54,362 nucleotides of DNA from an uncultured Clostridia bacterium (GCA_946493765.1 CAMMAZ010000007.1:1-54362), one strand, 5' to 3'; counted from the stretch's first letter, positions 42,343-51,484 are shown. Notes: a model not told the origin generated them from the sequence alone. Program-made: numbers and translations.

Positions 42343-44490
42343 TTGGATATTTTAAAAACGCTGCAAGAAGAGTTTCATTTAAAACCCTTTCAGGTGGAAA
42401 ATACCGTCCAACTGATCGACGACGGCAACACCATTCCGTTTATTGCAAGATACCGCAAAGAGGCGACAGGCTCGTTGGACGATCAGCTGCTGCGGGAACT
42501 TTCCGACCGGCTTTCCTACCTGCGGAATCTGGAGGAACAACGGCAAAAGGTCAAAGAGGCGATCGAGCAGCAGGGGAAATGGACGGATGAGATCGCCGCC
42601 GCGCTTGCCGCCGCGGCGACGCTGACAGAAATCGACGATATTTACCGGCCTTACCGGCCAAAGCGCAAAACCCGCGCGTCGGTTGCAAAGGAAAAGGGAC
42701 TGGAACCGTTAGCGGCGCTGATCTACGCGCAGGACAGCGCGGCGGAAGACTATGAAACGGCAGCTGCCGGATTTGTCGATGAAAACATGCAGGTGCCCGA
42801 CATGCCGGCGGCGCTGCAGGGCGCGATGGATATTATCGCCGAATGGATCGCAGATGATGCAAACGTTCGCCGCCGCCTGCGGGACGTGTTCATGCGCAAC
42901 GCCGTGCTGAACGTGACCGGTGTGAAAGAGGACATGGGCGTTTATGAAATGTACCAAGATTTTTCCGAACCGGTGCGGCGCATTGCCGGGCACCGGGTGC
43001 TGGCGATCAACCGCGGCGAAAAGGAAGAATATTTGAAGGTGTCGGTGGATTTTGATCCGGAAAAGGCATTGGAGATCGTTTGTCTCAGTCACGTCAAGGG
43101 AAAGGGAAAAGCCGCCGGATTTGTCCGTGATGCGGCAGCGGATGCCTATGAACGGCTGATTTGCCCTTCCATCCAGCGGGAAATCCGTTCACAGCTCACA
43201 CAAACGGCGTCGGAAGCTGCGATTCAGGTGTTTGGCATGAATTTAAAGCAGCTGCTCATGCAGCCGCCGGTCAAGGGCAACACAGTGATCGGGCTGGACC
43301 CGGGCTACCGCACCGGCTGTAAGGTCGCGGTGGTGGACCCGACCGGTAAGGTGCTGGACACCGGGGTGATCTATCCGGCGCCGCCGCATAATAAAACGCA
43401 GCAGGCGAAAACGATCATCAAACAGCTGGTTGAAAAATATCATGTGACGATGTTTGCCATCGGCAACGGAACCGCGTCGCATGAAACGGAGGTTTTTGCC
43501 GCCGAAGTCATCAAAGAGCTTAATTGCGGCATTTCTTATTTGGTCGTCAGCGAAGCGGGCGCGTCGGTCTATTCCGCATCCAAGCTCGCGGCGGAGGAAT
43601 TCCCGGAATACGACGTTTCGCTGCGTTCTGCGGTTTCGATCGCAAGACGGTTGCAGGACCCGTTAGCGGAGCTTGTCAAAATCGATCCCAAAGCGATCGG
43701 CGTCGGGCAGTATCAGCACGATATGCCGCAGGCGCGGCTTTCCGAAACGCTGGACGGCGTGGTGGAAGACTGTGTCAATGCGGTGGGGGTGGATCTGAAC
43801 ACCGCGTCGGCGCAGCTTTTGTCCAAGGTCGCCGGGATCAGCGGGACGGTCTCCAAAAATATCGTGACCTACCGGCAGGAAAACGGCGTGTTCACAAAAC
43901 GCGATCAACTCAAAAAGGTGCCAAAACTCGGCCCCAAAGCCTTTGAACAATGCGCGGGCTTTTTGCGCGTGCAGGGTGAAAACGTGCTGGACAACACCGG
44001 TGTGCATCCGGAAAGCTATGCGGCGGCCAAACAGCTGCTTTCCGTTTGCGGGTATACCGCTGAAGATGTTAAAAATGGTGCGGTCAAAGGATTGGCACAG
44101 CGTGTCGAACAGCAAGGCGTCGAAACACTGGCGGAAAAGTTATCAATCGGCGCGCCGACGCTTTGGGATATTGTGAAAGAACTGCAAAAGCCAGGGCGCG
44201 ACCCGCGTGACGAACTGCCCAAACCCATGCTGCGGCAGGACGTGATGTCGATGGAGGATTTAAAGCCCGGAATGGAACTCAAAGGCACGGTGCGCAACGT
44301 GATCGATTTCGGCGCGTTCGTGGATATCGGCGTGCACCAGGACGGGCTGGTGCATATTTCCCAGATCACCGACCGGTTTATTCGGCATCCGTCGGAATGT
44401 CTGCATGTGGGGGATATCGTCACCGTTTGGGTGCTGTCGGTCGATCCGGCTAAAAAACGCATTTCCCTGACGATGAAAAAGCCCAAATAA
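42343..44490 (+). CDS. tex: Tex/YhgF RNA-binding transcription accessory protein
   Basis: 715 residues with the full Tex order: N-terminal helical domain (PFIARYRKEATGSLDD), a YqgF/RNase H-like domain (IGLDPGYRTGCKVAVVD, about 310-440), helix-hairpin-helix pairs (LLSKVAGISGTVSKNIV, KKVPKLGPKAFEQCAGFLR), and a C-terminal S1 domain (GTVRNVIDFGAFVDIG, about 645-712). Tex binds nucleic acid and supports transcription and stress tolerance. Start TTG 42343, eight bases after AAGGAG. Confidence 0.97.
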   Translation: MDILKTLQEEFHLKPFQVENTVQLIDDGNTIPFIARYRKEATGSLDDQLLRELSDRLSYLRNLEEQRQKVKEAIEQQGKWTDEIAAALAAAATLTEIDDIYRPYRPKRKTRASVAKEKGLEPLAALIYAQDSAAEDYETAAAGFVDENMQVPDMPAALQGAMDIIAEWIADDANVRRRLRDVFMRNAVLNVTGVKEDMGVYEMYQDFSEPVRRIAGHRVLAINRGEKEEYLKVSVDFDPEKALEIVCLSHVKGKGKAAGFVRDAAADAYERLICPSIQREIRSQLTQTASEAAIQVFGMNLKQLLMQPPVKGNTVIGLDPGYRTGCKVAVVDPTGKVLDTGVIYPAPPHNKTQQAKTIIKQLVEKYHVTMFAIGNGTASHETEVFAAEVIKELNCGISYLVVSEAGASVYSASKLAAEEFPEYDVSLRSAVSIARRLQDPLAELVKIDPKAIGVGQYQHDMPQARLSETLDGVVEDCVNAVGVDLNTASAQLLSKVAGISGTVSKNIVTYRQENGVFTKRDQLKKVPKLGPKAFEQCAGFLRVQGENVLDNTGVHPESYAAAKQLLSVCGYTAEDVKNGAVKGLAQRVEQQGVETLAEKLSIGAPTLWDIVKELQKPGRDPRDELPKPMLRQDVMSMEDLKPGMELKGTVRNVIDFGAFVDIGVHQDGLVHISQITDRFIRHPSECLHVGDIVTVWVLSVDPAKKRISLTMKKPK

Positions 44491-44492
44491 AA

Positions 44493-44516
44493 AACACCGG
44501 GCTTTAAACCGGTGTT
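44493..44516 (+). other. Short hairpin after tex
   Basis: AACACCGG / CCGGTGTT stem with an eight-base loop and no T tract, directly after the tex stop. Confidence 0.5.
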
Positions 44517-44520
44517 ACGC

Positions 44521-44810
44521 AAAAAGCGAACGGCGGAGGTGTTCCTCCGCCGCTTTTGATTATCATTTGTCAGATGACCGCTTTGCAGCAACCCCCTTTG
44601 CTGCAAAATGCATTGCGGTTTTTAAAAACCGCTGTGGCAGGTAAGATATACAGGCCGGTTGCCCGGCCCGCATACCTTTTGCAGCGCCGGTTCCCCGACG
44701 CTGCAAAAAAAGGAAATGAAAAAGAAGAGAATATGAAAACTTGGAATTGCAAATCGTCCAAGCTTTGAAAAGTATGCAAACAAAGCGGGGAAACACTTTG
44801 TGTTTGCATG
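44521..44810 (-). ncRNA. Candidate structured RNA of unknown class
   Basis: This gene-free stretch holds five hairpins in 240 bases: 44774-44809 (ATGCAAACA/TGTTTGCAT with a bulge), 44677-44706 (TTTTGCAGCG/CGCTGCAAAA), 44653-44668 (GGCCGG/CCGGCC) enclosed by AGGTA/TACCT, 44615-44632 (an 18-bp palindrome), and 44582-44607 (TTTGCAGCAA/TTGCTGCAAA), then a terminator. A minus-strand extended -10 (TGT-TATGAT) stands just upstream. The arms TTTGCAGC and GCTGCAAA occur twice, so two folds are possible. It does not match RNase P, tmRNA, SRP RNA or 6S RNA by eye. Could be a regulatory RNA or only a set of degenerate hairpins. Confidence 0.4.
44522..44557. terminator. Bidirectional terminator, tex and candidate minus-strand RNA
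   Basis: GGCGGAGG-TGTT-CCTCCGCC core extended by AAAAGCG / CGCTTTT-type pairing. T tracts exist on both strands; the minus-strand one (GCTTTTTGCG) is better. Confidence 0.85.
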
Positions 44811-44815
44811 TTCTT

Positions 44816-44824
44816 ATCATAACA
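44816..44824 (-). promoter_or_regulatory. Extended -10 for the candidate RNA
   Basis: TGT-TATGAT on the minus strand. The -35 region (ACACAT) is poor. Confidence 0.4.
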
Positions 44825-44897
44825 GAAAGAAATAACGGATGTGTTAGCAATTCATTGACAAAAAATTAACATTTGTGAATATTGTATGAATTTGACA

Positions 44898-45179
44898 TCA
44901 CAGCATGCTGTTGATAAACGCGGTCAGCCGCTTTTTTTGGTCTTCATTGAGTCTCGCAATCGCTTTTTCCAATGCATCGTCCGTTTCGGTTTTGAAAAAG
45001 TCGGAAAGCGTGATATTCAGCCCATAGCAGATATAAGACAGATATTCCACTGTCGGCTGTTTTTTGCCAAGCTCAATGTCCCGCAGATAACTTTGGGTCA
45101 CACCGGATATGTTCGCAAGTTTGTTGGTCGTTAAATGCAGTTCTTCCCGCAGCTGTGTGATGCGTTTGCCGACATCCAT
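44898..45179 (-). CDS. XRE-family helix-turn-helix regulator
   Basis: 93 residues. HTH_3 domain: GKRITQLREELHLTTNKLAN, SGVTQSYLRDIELGKKQPTVEYL in sequence (residues 4-50), then a short C-terminal helix (about 66-93) for dimerisation. Start ATG 45179 follows GGAGGTAGG. Divergent from a membrane protein gene. CTATAAAGATAG (45201-45212), just upstream of its start, is a small inverted repeat and a possible own operator. Confidence 0.92.
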   Translation of the reverse strand: MDVGKRITQLREELHLTTNKLANISGVTQSYLRDIELGKKQPTVEYLSYICYGLNITLSDFFKTETDDALEKAIARLNEDQKKRLTAFINSML

Positions 45180-45250
45180 TTTTCCTACCTCCGTTTATCG
45201 CTATAAAGATAGGATATCATTTATTTTTTAAAATAATTATTACTATAGAG

Positions 45251-45279
45251 GTGACAAATAATATTTATTGTAATATTAT
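45251..45279 (+). promoter_or_regulatory. Promoter of the single-pass membrane protein gene
   Basis: GTGACA, 17-base spacer, TATTAT. Confidence 0.5.
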
Positions 45280-45314
45280 GACAAAAAGAAAATGATTAAG
45301 GAGGAATTTGCAAA

Positions 45315-45992
45315 ATGTTGGAACAGGAAAACAGCGCACAGGAAATGGATCAGGCGGTCATACAGCAGGAAGATGCGGGGATTCAAAATTCCAAACCGGC
45401 ACCGAAAAAAACAAACTGGGTGGAAAATGCCGAGAATTTTTTGAAATCAAAAAGCAGTAAGCTGCCGCAGATCATCGGTATTGGCGTTGCGGTGGTCGTG
45501 CTGATCGTTTTGCTGATTGTTTTTTTAAAACCCGCGAGCGCCGAAGCGACCGCCAAAAAATATATCGGTGCCATGCTGTTAGGAGATATTAAAACAGCCG
45601 ATCGATATTGTATTTTTGATTTGATGGAAATTTTAGAGGAAGATGAGGGGGATGATTATGATGATATCGATGCATTCATAGAGGATTATCAGGCAGATAT
45701 GCTCGACGAGATGGCTGACCAATACGGCGATGATTTTCAAACCAGCGTTACCATCAAACGGGTGCGGGAATTGTCGGAACGCAAGACAGAAGATCTGTTG
45801 GAAAATTGGGAGGATATAGAAGACAGTTCCGCTGGCGATTATCTGAAAGCGGATATTTCGGATATCACAAAAATATGTGAAGTTTCCTTTGAAGCTGAGA
45901 TTGAGGGAAGCGAGGATGACGCCAGCGATGAAGCAGAATTTTATCTTGCTAAAATCGGTAGAGACTGGTTGGTGATGGATTCTTCTTTTTAA
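45315..45992 (+). CDS. Single-pass membrane protein, DUF4878-like exterior domain
   Basis: 225 residues. A soluble, Gln/Glu-rich N-terminus (1-50), one TM helix (about 52-72), then ~150 residues outside that begin SAEATAKKYIGAMLLGDIKTADRY, the pattern of NTF2/DUF4878-like domains, followed by a very acidic stretch (EEDEGDDYDDIDAF). Function unknown. Start ATG 45315 follows AAGGAGG. Confidence 0.75.
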   Translation: MLEQENSAQEMDQAVIQQEDAGIQNSKPAPKKTNWVENAENFLKSKSSKLPQIIGIGVAVVVLIVLLIVFLKPASAEATAKKYIGAMLLGDIKTADRYCIFDLMEILEEDEGDDYDDIDAFIEDYQADMLDEMADQYGDDFQTSVTIKRVRELSERKTEDLLENWEDIEDSSAGDYLKADISDITKICEVSFEAEIEGSEDDASDEAEFYLAKIGRDWLVMDSSF

Positions 45993-46020
45993 GGAACATA
46001 TAAATTTTGGCTGTTGCATC

Positions 46021-46066
46021 AAATAAAACGATCCCGGAAACATTCGTTTCCGGGATCGTTTTATTT
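46021..46066. terminator. 21-bp perfect bidirectional terminator
   Basis: Arms 46021-46041 and 46046-46066 pair without mismatch around loop ATTC. It ends both the membrane protein gene and the converging GH94 gene. Confidence 0.92.
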
Positions 46067-46078
46067 GATAATGCTATT

Positions 46079-48517
46079 TTAACCAAGAACAACTTCCACG
46101 GTGCGGACGCTGCCATCGCCTTTTGCGGGAATTGCCGCTTTGGGATCGACAGCTTCGCCGTCGACGGTGATGGAAACGACGCCTTTTTGCACACCGGCGG
46201 TGTTATCCACATGGATTTTGAAAGTATCGCCTCTGAATTTTCTCGTCACGGTAAATTCTTTGAGGGTATCCGGAATGCAGGGATCGATTTTCAAACCGTC
46301 GTAATCCGGCATGACACCGAGAATATATCTGGAAACATTGTAAAACGTCCAGGCGGCGGTACCGGTCAGCCAGGAGTTTTTGGCTTCGCCGTGATTGACC
46401 GCATCGCGGCCTGCGATCATCTGGGAATAAACATAGGGTTCTGTGCGATGGATTTCGCTGATATCCTCCAGATAAGCCGGGCAGGTCTTTTGGTAAACTT
46501 CAAACGCGCGGTTGCCTCTGCCGATCATCGTTTCCGCAATGGAAATCCAGGGATTGTTGTGGCAGAAGATACCGCCGTTCTCTTTGTATCCCGGCGGATA
46601 GGAGGAGATTTCACCAAGCTCGATGTGATATTTCGTGTAGGAGGGGCTGTTTAACACGATACCATATTTGGTATCGAGGTATTTTTGAACGGAATCCAGC
46701 GCCGTTTTCGCTTTGCCATCGTCAAGGCCAATGCCTGCCATGACGCAGAAGCCCTGCGGTTCGATGAAGATTTTGCCTTCTTCGCATTCTTTGGAACCGA
46801 CTTTATGGCCATAAGCATCATAAGCGCGGACAAACCATTCACCGTCCCAGCCTGCATTCAGCACGGCTTTGCGCATCTCGTCGCAGGCGACTTGCGCTGC
46901 TTGTGCCTGTGCTTCCAGCCCTTTTTTGCGGCACATAGCGATATAATCCGGCGCAACGGCAACGAACATGCCCGCGATAAACACCGATTCCGCGACCGGG
47001 CCTTCACTCGGACCAAACGTCTGGAAGGATTCGCCCGGATGTTCCGAGAAGCAGTTGAGGTTCAAACAGTCGTTCCAGTCGGCACGACCGATTAACGGCA
47101 GTTTGTTAGGGCCTAAATTGTTTGTCACATGATCGAAGGAACGTTTTAAATGTTCCATCAACGGCTGCGCGGTGGACTCGTCGTTGTCAAACGGCACCAT
47201 TTCATCCAAAATCGAATCGTCGCCGGTTTCCTTGATATACGCTGCAACGCCGAAAATCAGCCAGAGCGGATCGTCGTTGAATCCGCTGCCGATCTCATTG
47301 TTGCCCTTTTTGGTCAGCGGCTGATACTGGTGATATGCGCTGCCGTCCTCCATCTGGGTGGCGGCAATATCCAGAATCCGTTCTCTTGCACGCTGTGGGA
47401 TCAGATGCACAAAGCCTAAAAGATCCTGTGAAGAGTCGCGGAAGCCCATGCCGCGACCGATACCGGATTCAAAATAGGAAGCGGAACGGGACATGTTAAA
47501 GGTGACCATGCATTGGTACTGATTCCAGGTGTTGACCATCCGGTTGAGCTTTTCATCTGCACTTTGCAGGCTGTAGATCGATAAAAGATCGTTCCAGTAG
47601 TCTTTCAGTGCAGCCAATGCAGCGTCAACCTGTTCGTCGGTTTTGAATTTGGCGATCATTTCATTCGCCGGTTTTTTATTGATCACATTGGGGACTACAA
47701 ATTTTTCATTCTGCGGATTTTCGCAATAGCCCAACACATAAATGAGGCTTTTGGTTTCGCCGGGAGCCAGTGTCACTTTCACACAGTGTGAACCGATCGG
47801 CGACCAGCCGCTTGCAACGGAGTTCTTCGACTGATCGTCGAACACGACATCCGGTTTGTCAAACCCGTTATACAGTCCGAAGAAGGATTCACGGTCGGTA
47901 TCAAAACCGCAGATTTCGGCATTGACACTGAAAACGGCAAAATGGTTGCGGCGTTCCCGATATTCGGTTTTGTGATAAATTTCCGAACCGATCACTTCCA
48001 CTTCACCGGTGGAGAAGTTGCGCTGGAAATTGGAACGGTCGTCCTGCGCGTCCCACAGGCAGAATTCCACAAAGGAATAAACCCTGAAGGTTTTTTCCGC
48101 TTTGGATTTGTTGGTGAGTTTGAGCCGGTGCACTTCACAGGTTTCTTCCAGCGGCACAAAGGATGTTTGCTCAGCCTTTAGGCTGTCTACCACCGAGGTG
48201 ATGACCGAATAACCCATTCCGTGCCGGCACTGGTAGGATTCATAAGGCGTTTTGACCGGCATCCAGCCCGGCGTCCAGACTTTTCCGTTATCGTTGATGT
48301 AAAAATAACGGCCGCCTGCATCGGTCGGAACGTTGTTATAGCGGTAACGGGTCAAACGCAGCAGCTTTGCGTCTTTATAAAAGCAATAACCGCCGGATGT
48401 GTTGGAAATCAGACCGAAAAAGTCCTTGTTGCCCAGATAGTTGATCCAGGGATATGGCGTATCCGGCCGGTTGATCACATATTCCCGGTTCGCATCGTCG
48501 AAAAATCCAAATTTCAT
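46079..48517 (-). CDS. Cellobiose phosphorylase (GH94)
   Basis: 812 residues, no signal peptide, so cytosolic. Cleaves cellobiose with phosphate to glucose-1-phosphate and glucose. N-terminal beta-sandwich ([22 protein letters not shown]), then the (alpha/alpha)6 catalytic barrel with [16 protein letters not shown] and the catalytic Asp in [12 protein letters not shown] (Asp of ADWND), and phosphate-site residues in [13 protein letters not shown]. The length and motifs favour cellobiose over cellodextrin or chitobiose phosphorylase. Start ATG 48517 with GGAGGCTGCAAC. Indicates growth on cellulose breakdown products. Confidence 0.93.
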   Translation of the reverse strand: MKFGFFDDANREYVINRPDTPYPWINYLGNKDFFGLISNTSGGYCFYKDAKLLRLTRYRYNNVPTDAGGRYFYINDNGKVWTPGWMPVKTPYESYQCRHGMGYSVITSVVDSLKAEQTSFVPLEETCEVHRLKLTNKSKAEKTFRVYSFVEFCLWDAQDDRSNFQRNFSTGEVEVIGSEIYHKTEYRERRNHFAVFSVNAEICGFDTDRESFFGLYNGFDKPDVVFDDQSKNSVASGWSPIGSHCVKVTLAPGETKSLIYVLGYCENPQNEKFVVPNVINKKPANEMIAKFKTDEQVDAALAALKDYWNDLLSIYSLQSADEKLNRMVNTWNQYQCMVTFNMSRSASYFESGIGRGMGFRDSSQDLLGFVHLIPQRARERILDIAATQMEDGSAYHQYQPLTKKGNNEIGSGFNDDPLWLIFGVAAYIKETGDDSILDEMVPFDNDESTAQPLMEHLKRSFDHVTNNLGPNKLPLIGRADWNDCLNLNCFSEHPGESFQTFGPSEGPVAESVFIAGMFVAVAPDYIAMCRKKGLEAQAQAAQVACDEMRKAVLNAGWDGEWFVRAYDAYGHKVGSKECEEGKIFIEPQGFCVMAGIGLDDGKAKTALDSVQKYLDTKYGIVLNSPSYTKYHIELGEISSYPPGYKENGGIFCHNNPWISIAETMIGRGNRAFEVYQKTCPAYLEDISEIHRTEPYVYSQMIAGRDAVNHGEAKNSWLTGTAAWTFYNVSRYILGVMPDYDGLKIDPCIPDTLKEFTVTRKFRGDTFKIHVDNTAGVQKGVVSITVDGEAVDPKAAIPAKGDGSVRTVEVVLG

Positions 48518-48561
48518 GTTGCAGCCTCCTAAACAGACAGGTAATTTTTCACTTTATTACT

Positions 48562-48590
48562 ATAATATAATAAATCGGATATAAAAGCAA
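48562..48590 (-). promoter_or_regulatory. Promoter of the cellobiose phosphorylase gene
   Basis: Minus strand TTGCTT (48590-48585), 17-base spacer, TATTAT (48567-48562). Between it and the next promoter (48591-48778) I see only a short stem TTTTGCG/CGCAAAA near 48675 and no gene. Confidence 0.6.
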
Positions 48591-48778
48591 GCAAAACTTA
48601 TATCATCTGTGCATAAAAAGCTTTGAAACGCTTGGATATCGGCGTTCTATGAAAACGACACGATTCCTTTTGTTTTGCGTTTTCGACGCAAAAAACCTGT
48701 TAGAATACACAAAACCGGACGATCGAATTGAGCAGACGCCGTCAAAATGCAGAAAAAATGTTAAATTTTTCATTATTG

Positions 48779-48807
48779 TTGACATTGCACATAAATGGTG
48801 ATATAAT
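48779..48807 (+). promoter_or_regulatory. Promoter of the SCP2-like gene
   Basis: TTGACA, 17-base spacer, TATAAT: full consensus. Confidence 0.85.
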
Positions 48808-48840
48808 TTTAGTAAATAACACAAGAAGGATGTGTGGAAG

Positions 48841-49311
48841 ATGACCTTTATTGAAAAGTTTGAAAGTTTGAAGAAAAAGCTGATGAAAGCTGATGTTTCC
48901 AAGCTGACCGAACAGTTCGCTTTTCAGGTGAACATGACGGATGAAGACTGCGGCGGCATTTTCTATATCGCTTATATCAACGGCGTGTTTGCCGTTGAAC
49001 CGTATGATTACTGCGACCGCACTGCGCTTTTAACCGGTCTGTCGGCGGATATTGCGAAACTTGCGTCCGGAAAGATTGAAGTGGAGGTTGAAGGAAGCCT
49101 GTCACAGGTTGAAATGCTGGCAAGAGCTTACGAGAAGCCCCCGGTCAGACGGAAAACGGTAACAAAGAAAAAACCGGCTGCGGCTGCTGCAAAAAAAGAA
49201 GCAACTGCAAAGAAAACGACAACCGTCAAAGCGGAAAAAACTGCTGCCGGAAAAGTCGAAAAACCGGCTGTGGTTTCCAAAACAAAAGCGGAAGCGAAAA
49301 CAAAAGCGTAA
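48841..49311 (+). CDS. SCP2-like protein with Lys/Ala-rich histone-like tail
   Basis: 156 residues. The first ~100 resemble a compact SCP2 sterol-carrier-like domain (FAFQVNMTDEDCGGIFYIAYINGV, LASGKIEVEVEGS in part). Residues ~103-156 are almost only Lys, Ala, Thr, Val and Glu (VTKKKPAAAAAKKE, KKTTTVKAEKTA), like bacterial histone-H1-type tails, and would bind nucleic acid or polyanions. Start ATG 48841 with AAGAAGGA; GTG 48832 is too close to it. Consensus promoter suggests high expression. Confidence 0.8.
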   Translation: MTFIEKFESLKKKLMKADVSKLTEQFAFQVNMTDEDCGGIFYIAYINGVFAVEPYDYCDRTALLTGLSADIAKLASGKIEVEVEGSLSQVEMLARAYEKPPVRRKTVTKKKPAAAAAKKEATAKKTTTVKAEKTAAGKVEKPAVVSKTKAEAKTKA

Positions 49312-49326
49312 TCAATAAGCTATTTT

Positions 49327-49357
49327 AAAAGGACGGCGTAAAGACGCCGTCCTTTTT
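49327..49357 (+). terminator. Terminator of the SCP2-like gene
   Basis: AAAAGGACGGCGT / ACGCCGTCCTTTT stem with AAAG loop and five T. Confidence 0.9.
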
Positions 49358-49426
49358 ATGTTTGGAGCATTTATGCGCAGAAATAAACCCCCAGTTTTAC
49401 AGGGGGAAGAAAAAACTTTAGTGAAT

Positions 49427-49494
49427 AAAAACCTCCATGTTGTAAAATAGTAGTGGTTTGGCGACCGCATTACTAAAACAACAAGGAGGTTTTT
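49427..49494 (+). promoter_or_regulatory. Hairpin sequestering the tnpA ribosome binding site
   Basis: AAAAACCTCCATGTTGT (49427-49443) pairs with ACAACAAGGAGGTTTTT (49478-49494) with one mismatch, burying AAGGAGG. The inner bases (TAGTA..TACTA, TGGT..ACC) extend the stem. IS200 elements are known to restrict transposase translation this way. Confidence 0.8.
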
Positions 49495-49499
49495 AACAA

Positions 49500-49967
49500 A
49501 TGAAGAACGAAATAAAAAGTACTGCGCATTCAAAATATCGTTGCGAATATCATATAGTATTTGCACCGAAATACAGAAGAAAAGAAATATATGGACAACT
49601 GAAAAAAGATATAGGAGAAATAATAAGGACATTGTGCGAACAGAAGGCAGTGGAAATCATCGAAGCAGAAGCTTGTCCGGATCACATACATATGCTTGTA
49701 AGTATACAACCGTATTTAAGCATAGCACAGTTTATGGGATATCTCAAAGGAAAAAGTAGTTTAATGATATTCGATCGGCATGCAAATCTAAAATACAAAT
49801 ATGGGCAGAGAAGCTTCTGGTGTAGAGGATATTATGTAGATACAGTAGGGAAGAACGAAACTGCGGTCAGAAACTACATCCGAAACCAATTGGAAGAAGA
49901 TTATGCAAAGGATCAGATAAGTCTAAAAGAATATATAGACCCGTTTACGGGTAGCAAGAATAAGTAG
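49500..49967 (+). CDS. tnpA: IS200/IS605 family Y1 transposase TnpA
   Basis: 155 residues, full family length, apparently intact. HUH metal motif in PDHIHMLV (His62, His64), candidate nucleophile Tyr126 in VRNYIRNQLEED, and the N-terminal YHIVFAPKYRR signature. It moves single-stranded DNA by strand-specific cleavage at the end hairpins. Start ATG 49500. Codon use is more A-rich than that of neighbours, consistent with recent arrival. Confidence 0.96.
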   Translation: MKNEIKSTAHSKYRCEYHIVFAPKYRRKEIYGQLKKDIGEIIRTLCEQKAVEIIEAEACPDHIHMLVSIQPYLSIAQFMGYLKGKSSLMIFDRHANLKYKYGQRSFWCRGYYVDTVGKNETAVRNYIRNQLEEDYAKDQISLKEYIDPFTGSKNK

Positions 49968-50109
49968 GCTCTAAAAAAGACAGCCGCTTTAGCGGCTGCC
50001 TGAGATAGTAATGCGGTATCAAACTTTCAGCGTCCCTTTTAGGGACTAAGTCCGTAATAGCCCCTTCTAGGGGCTGTGCATACCACCAGTTTACTGGTGG
50101 TTTTGATTT

Positions 50110-51294
50110 TCATTGTTCCAGATAACGTTTTAACGCTTCGGTTTTGTCGGTGTTTTCCCAGGTGAAATCCGGGTCGTTGCGACCGAAATGTCCATAATTG
50201 CAGGTTTTTTCATAGATCGGACGGCGCAAGTTTAAATCGCGGATGATCGCTGCCGGACGAAGATCAAAAACAGCAGTTACCGCGTCGGCGAGTTTTGCAT
50301 CGTCAAATTTACCGGTGCCAAAGGTATTGATATGTACGGAAACCGGTTTTGCAACACCGATCGCATAGGCCAGCTGGATTTCGCAGCGATCTGCCAGGCC
50401 TGCCGCTACGATATTTTTCGCAGCCCAACGTGCGGCGTAAGCTGCAGAACGGTCGACTTTGGTCGGGTCTTTGCCGGAAAAGGCGCCGCCGCCATGGCGT
50501 GCGTAGCCGCCGTAGGTATCAACAATAATCTTTCGGCCGGTAAGGCCGGTGTCGCCCTGCGGGCCGCCGATAACAAAACGGCCGGTCGGGTTGATGTAAT
50601 ATTTTGTATCTGCATCGGTGAGCCCGGCTGGGATGACTGCGTCGATCACATGGTGCCGGATATCCTGGCGCAGTGTTTCAATATCAACCGTGTCCTGATG
50701 CTGTGTGGAGACTACAATTGTGTCGATACGGACAGGATGGTTCTTTTCATCATATTCTACCGTGACCTGGCTTTTGCCGTCCGGACGCAAATAGGGAAGA
50801 ACACCTGTTTTACGAATCTTGGTTAGCTGTTTGGAAAGGGCATGCGCATAAAACGCGGCCATCGGCATGTAGTTTTCCGTTTCATTGCAGGCAAAGCCAA
50901 ACATCATGCCCTGATCGCCGGCACCGTGCTGGTCCATGGCGTCCGTTTGGCCTTCTTTGCTTTCATAAGAACGATCGACACCCATGGCGATATCCGGAGA
51001 TTGTTCATCAATTGCGGTCAGTACCGCACAGGTGTTGCCATCGAATCCCGCGCTAGCGGAATCATAGCCGATGTCACAGATAACGCGGCGGGCAATTTTA
51101 GGAATGTCAACTGAACAGGAAGCGGAAATTTCACCCATCACGGTAATCATACCAGTAGTTGCAAAGGTCTCGCAGGCAACTCTGGCGTTGGGGTCTTTTT
51201 GCAAAAGCGCGTCTAAAACCGCATCGGAAATACGGTCGCAGACTTTGTCGGGATGACCTTCTGTTACGGATTCGGATGTGAACAGTTTTTTCAT
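50110..51294 (-). CDS. metK: S-adenosylmethionine synthetase
   Basis: 394 residues. ATP/Met site [19 protein letters not shown], the central [12 protein letters not shown] and the phosphate loop [19 protein letters not shown] are intact. Makes SAM from methionine and ATP. Start ATG 51294 with AAAGGA upstream. Controlled by a SAM-I riboswitch. The IS right end lies only about 18 bases beyond its stop. Confidence 0.98.
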   Translation of the reverse strand: MKKLFTSESVTEGHPDKVCDRISDAVLDALLQKDPNARVACETFATTGMITVMGEISASCSVDIPKIARRVICDIGYDSASAGFDGNTCAVLTAIDEQSPDIAMGVDRSYESKEGQTDAMDQHGAGDQGMMFGFACNETENYMPMAAFYAHALSKQLTKIRKTGVLPYLRPDGKSQVTVEYDEKNHPVRIDTIVVSTQHQDTVDIETLRQDIRHHVIDAVIPAGLTDADTKYYINPTGRFVIGGPQGDTGLTGRKIIVDTYGGYARHGGGAFSGKDPTKVDRSAAYAARWAAKNIVAAGLADRCEIQLAYAIGVAKPVSVHINTFGTGKFDDAKLADAVTAVFDLRPAAIIRDLNLRRPIYEKTCNYGHFGRNDPDFTWENTDKTEALKRYLEQ

Positions 51295-51321
51295 ATTCTT
51301 AAAGTCCTTTCTTTTTAAAAC

Positions 51322-51467
51322 AAAAAATCCGCGGCTTTTTAAGCTGCGGATGAGACGTTTGTGCCAAAAACCTCATCTCACAGATATTCTGCAGGATTTA
51401 GCACCTTGCGAATTTTTCGCAGGTTGCCGGGCTTCACAGGGCCAGTCCCTCCGCCACTCTTGATAAG
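51322..51467 (-). promoter_or_regulatory. SAM-I riboswitch (S-box) of metK
   Basis: Minus strand. The conserved CTTATCAAGAG (from 51467), GGAGGGACTGGCCC, GAAGCCCGGCAACC and AAGGTGCTAAATCC segments are in order, followed by a terminator (51351-51322, ATCCGC..GCGGAT with TTTTTT). SAM binding would end transcription. Confidence 0.95.
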
Positions 51468-51484
51468 GATATTTGTTTTCTATT

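Larger units (their letters stand above)
49381..50091 (+). mobile_element. IS200-like insertion sequence (IS200/IS605 family, tnpA only)
   Basis: About 0.7 kb. Subterminal hairpins bound it: CCCCC-AGTTTTACA-GGGGG on the left (49388-49406) and ACCACCAGT-TT-ACTGGTGGT on the right (50072-50091). Between them is one Y1 transposase gene and no tnpB. Further hairpins lie after tnpA at 49981-49998, about 50033-50047 and 50058-50075. Exact ends and the target tetranucleotide cannot be fixed from one copy. Confidence 0.85.

Noticed and set aside
44855-44890. Plus-strand promoter pointing into the XRE gene
   Set aside because: TTGACA is good but the -10 at 17 bases is AATATT and no product would follow; kept as possible antisense noise only.
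49981-50091. CRISPR-like array
   Set aside because: The hairpins differ in sequence and spacing; no repeats of constant length and no cas genes.
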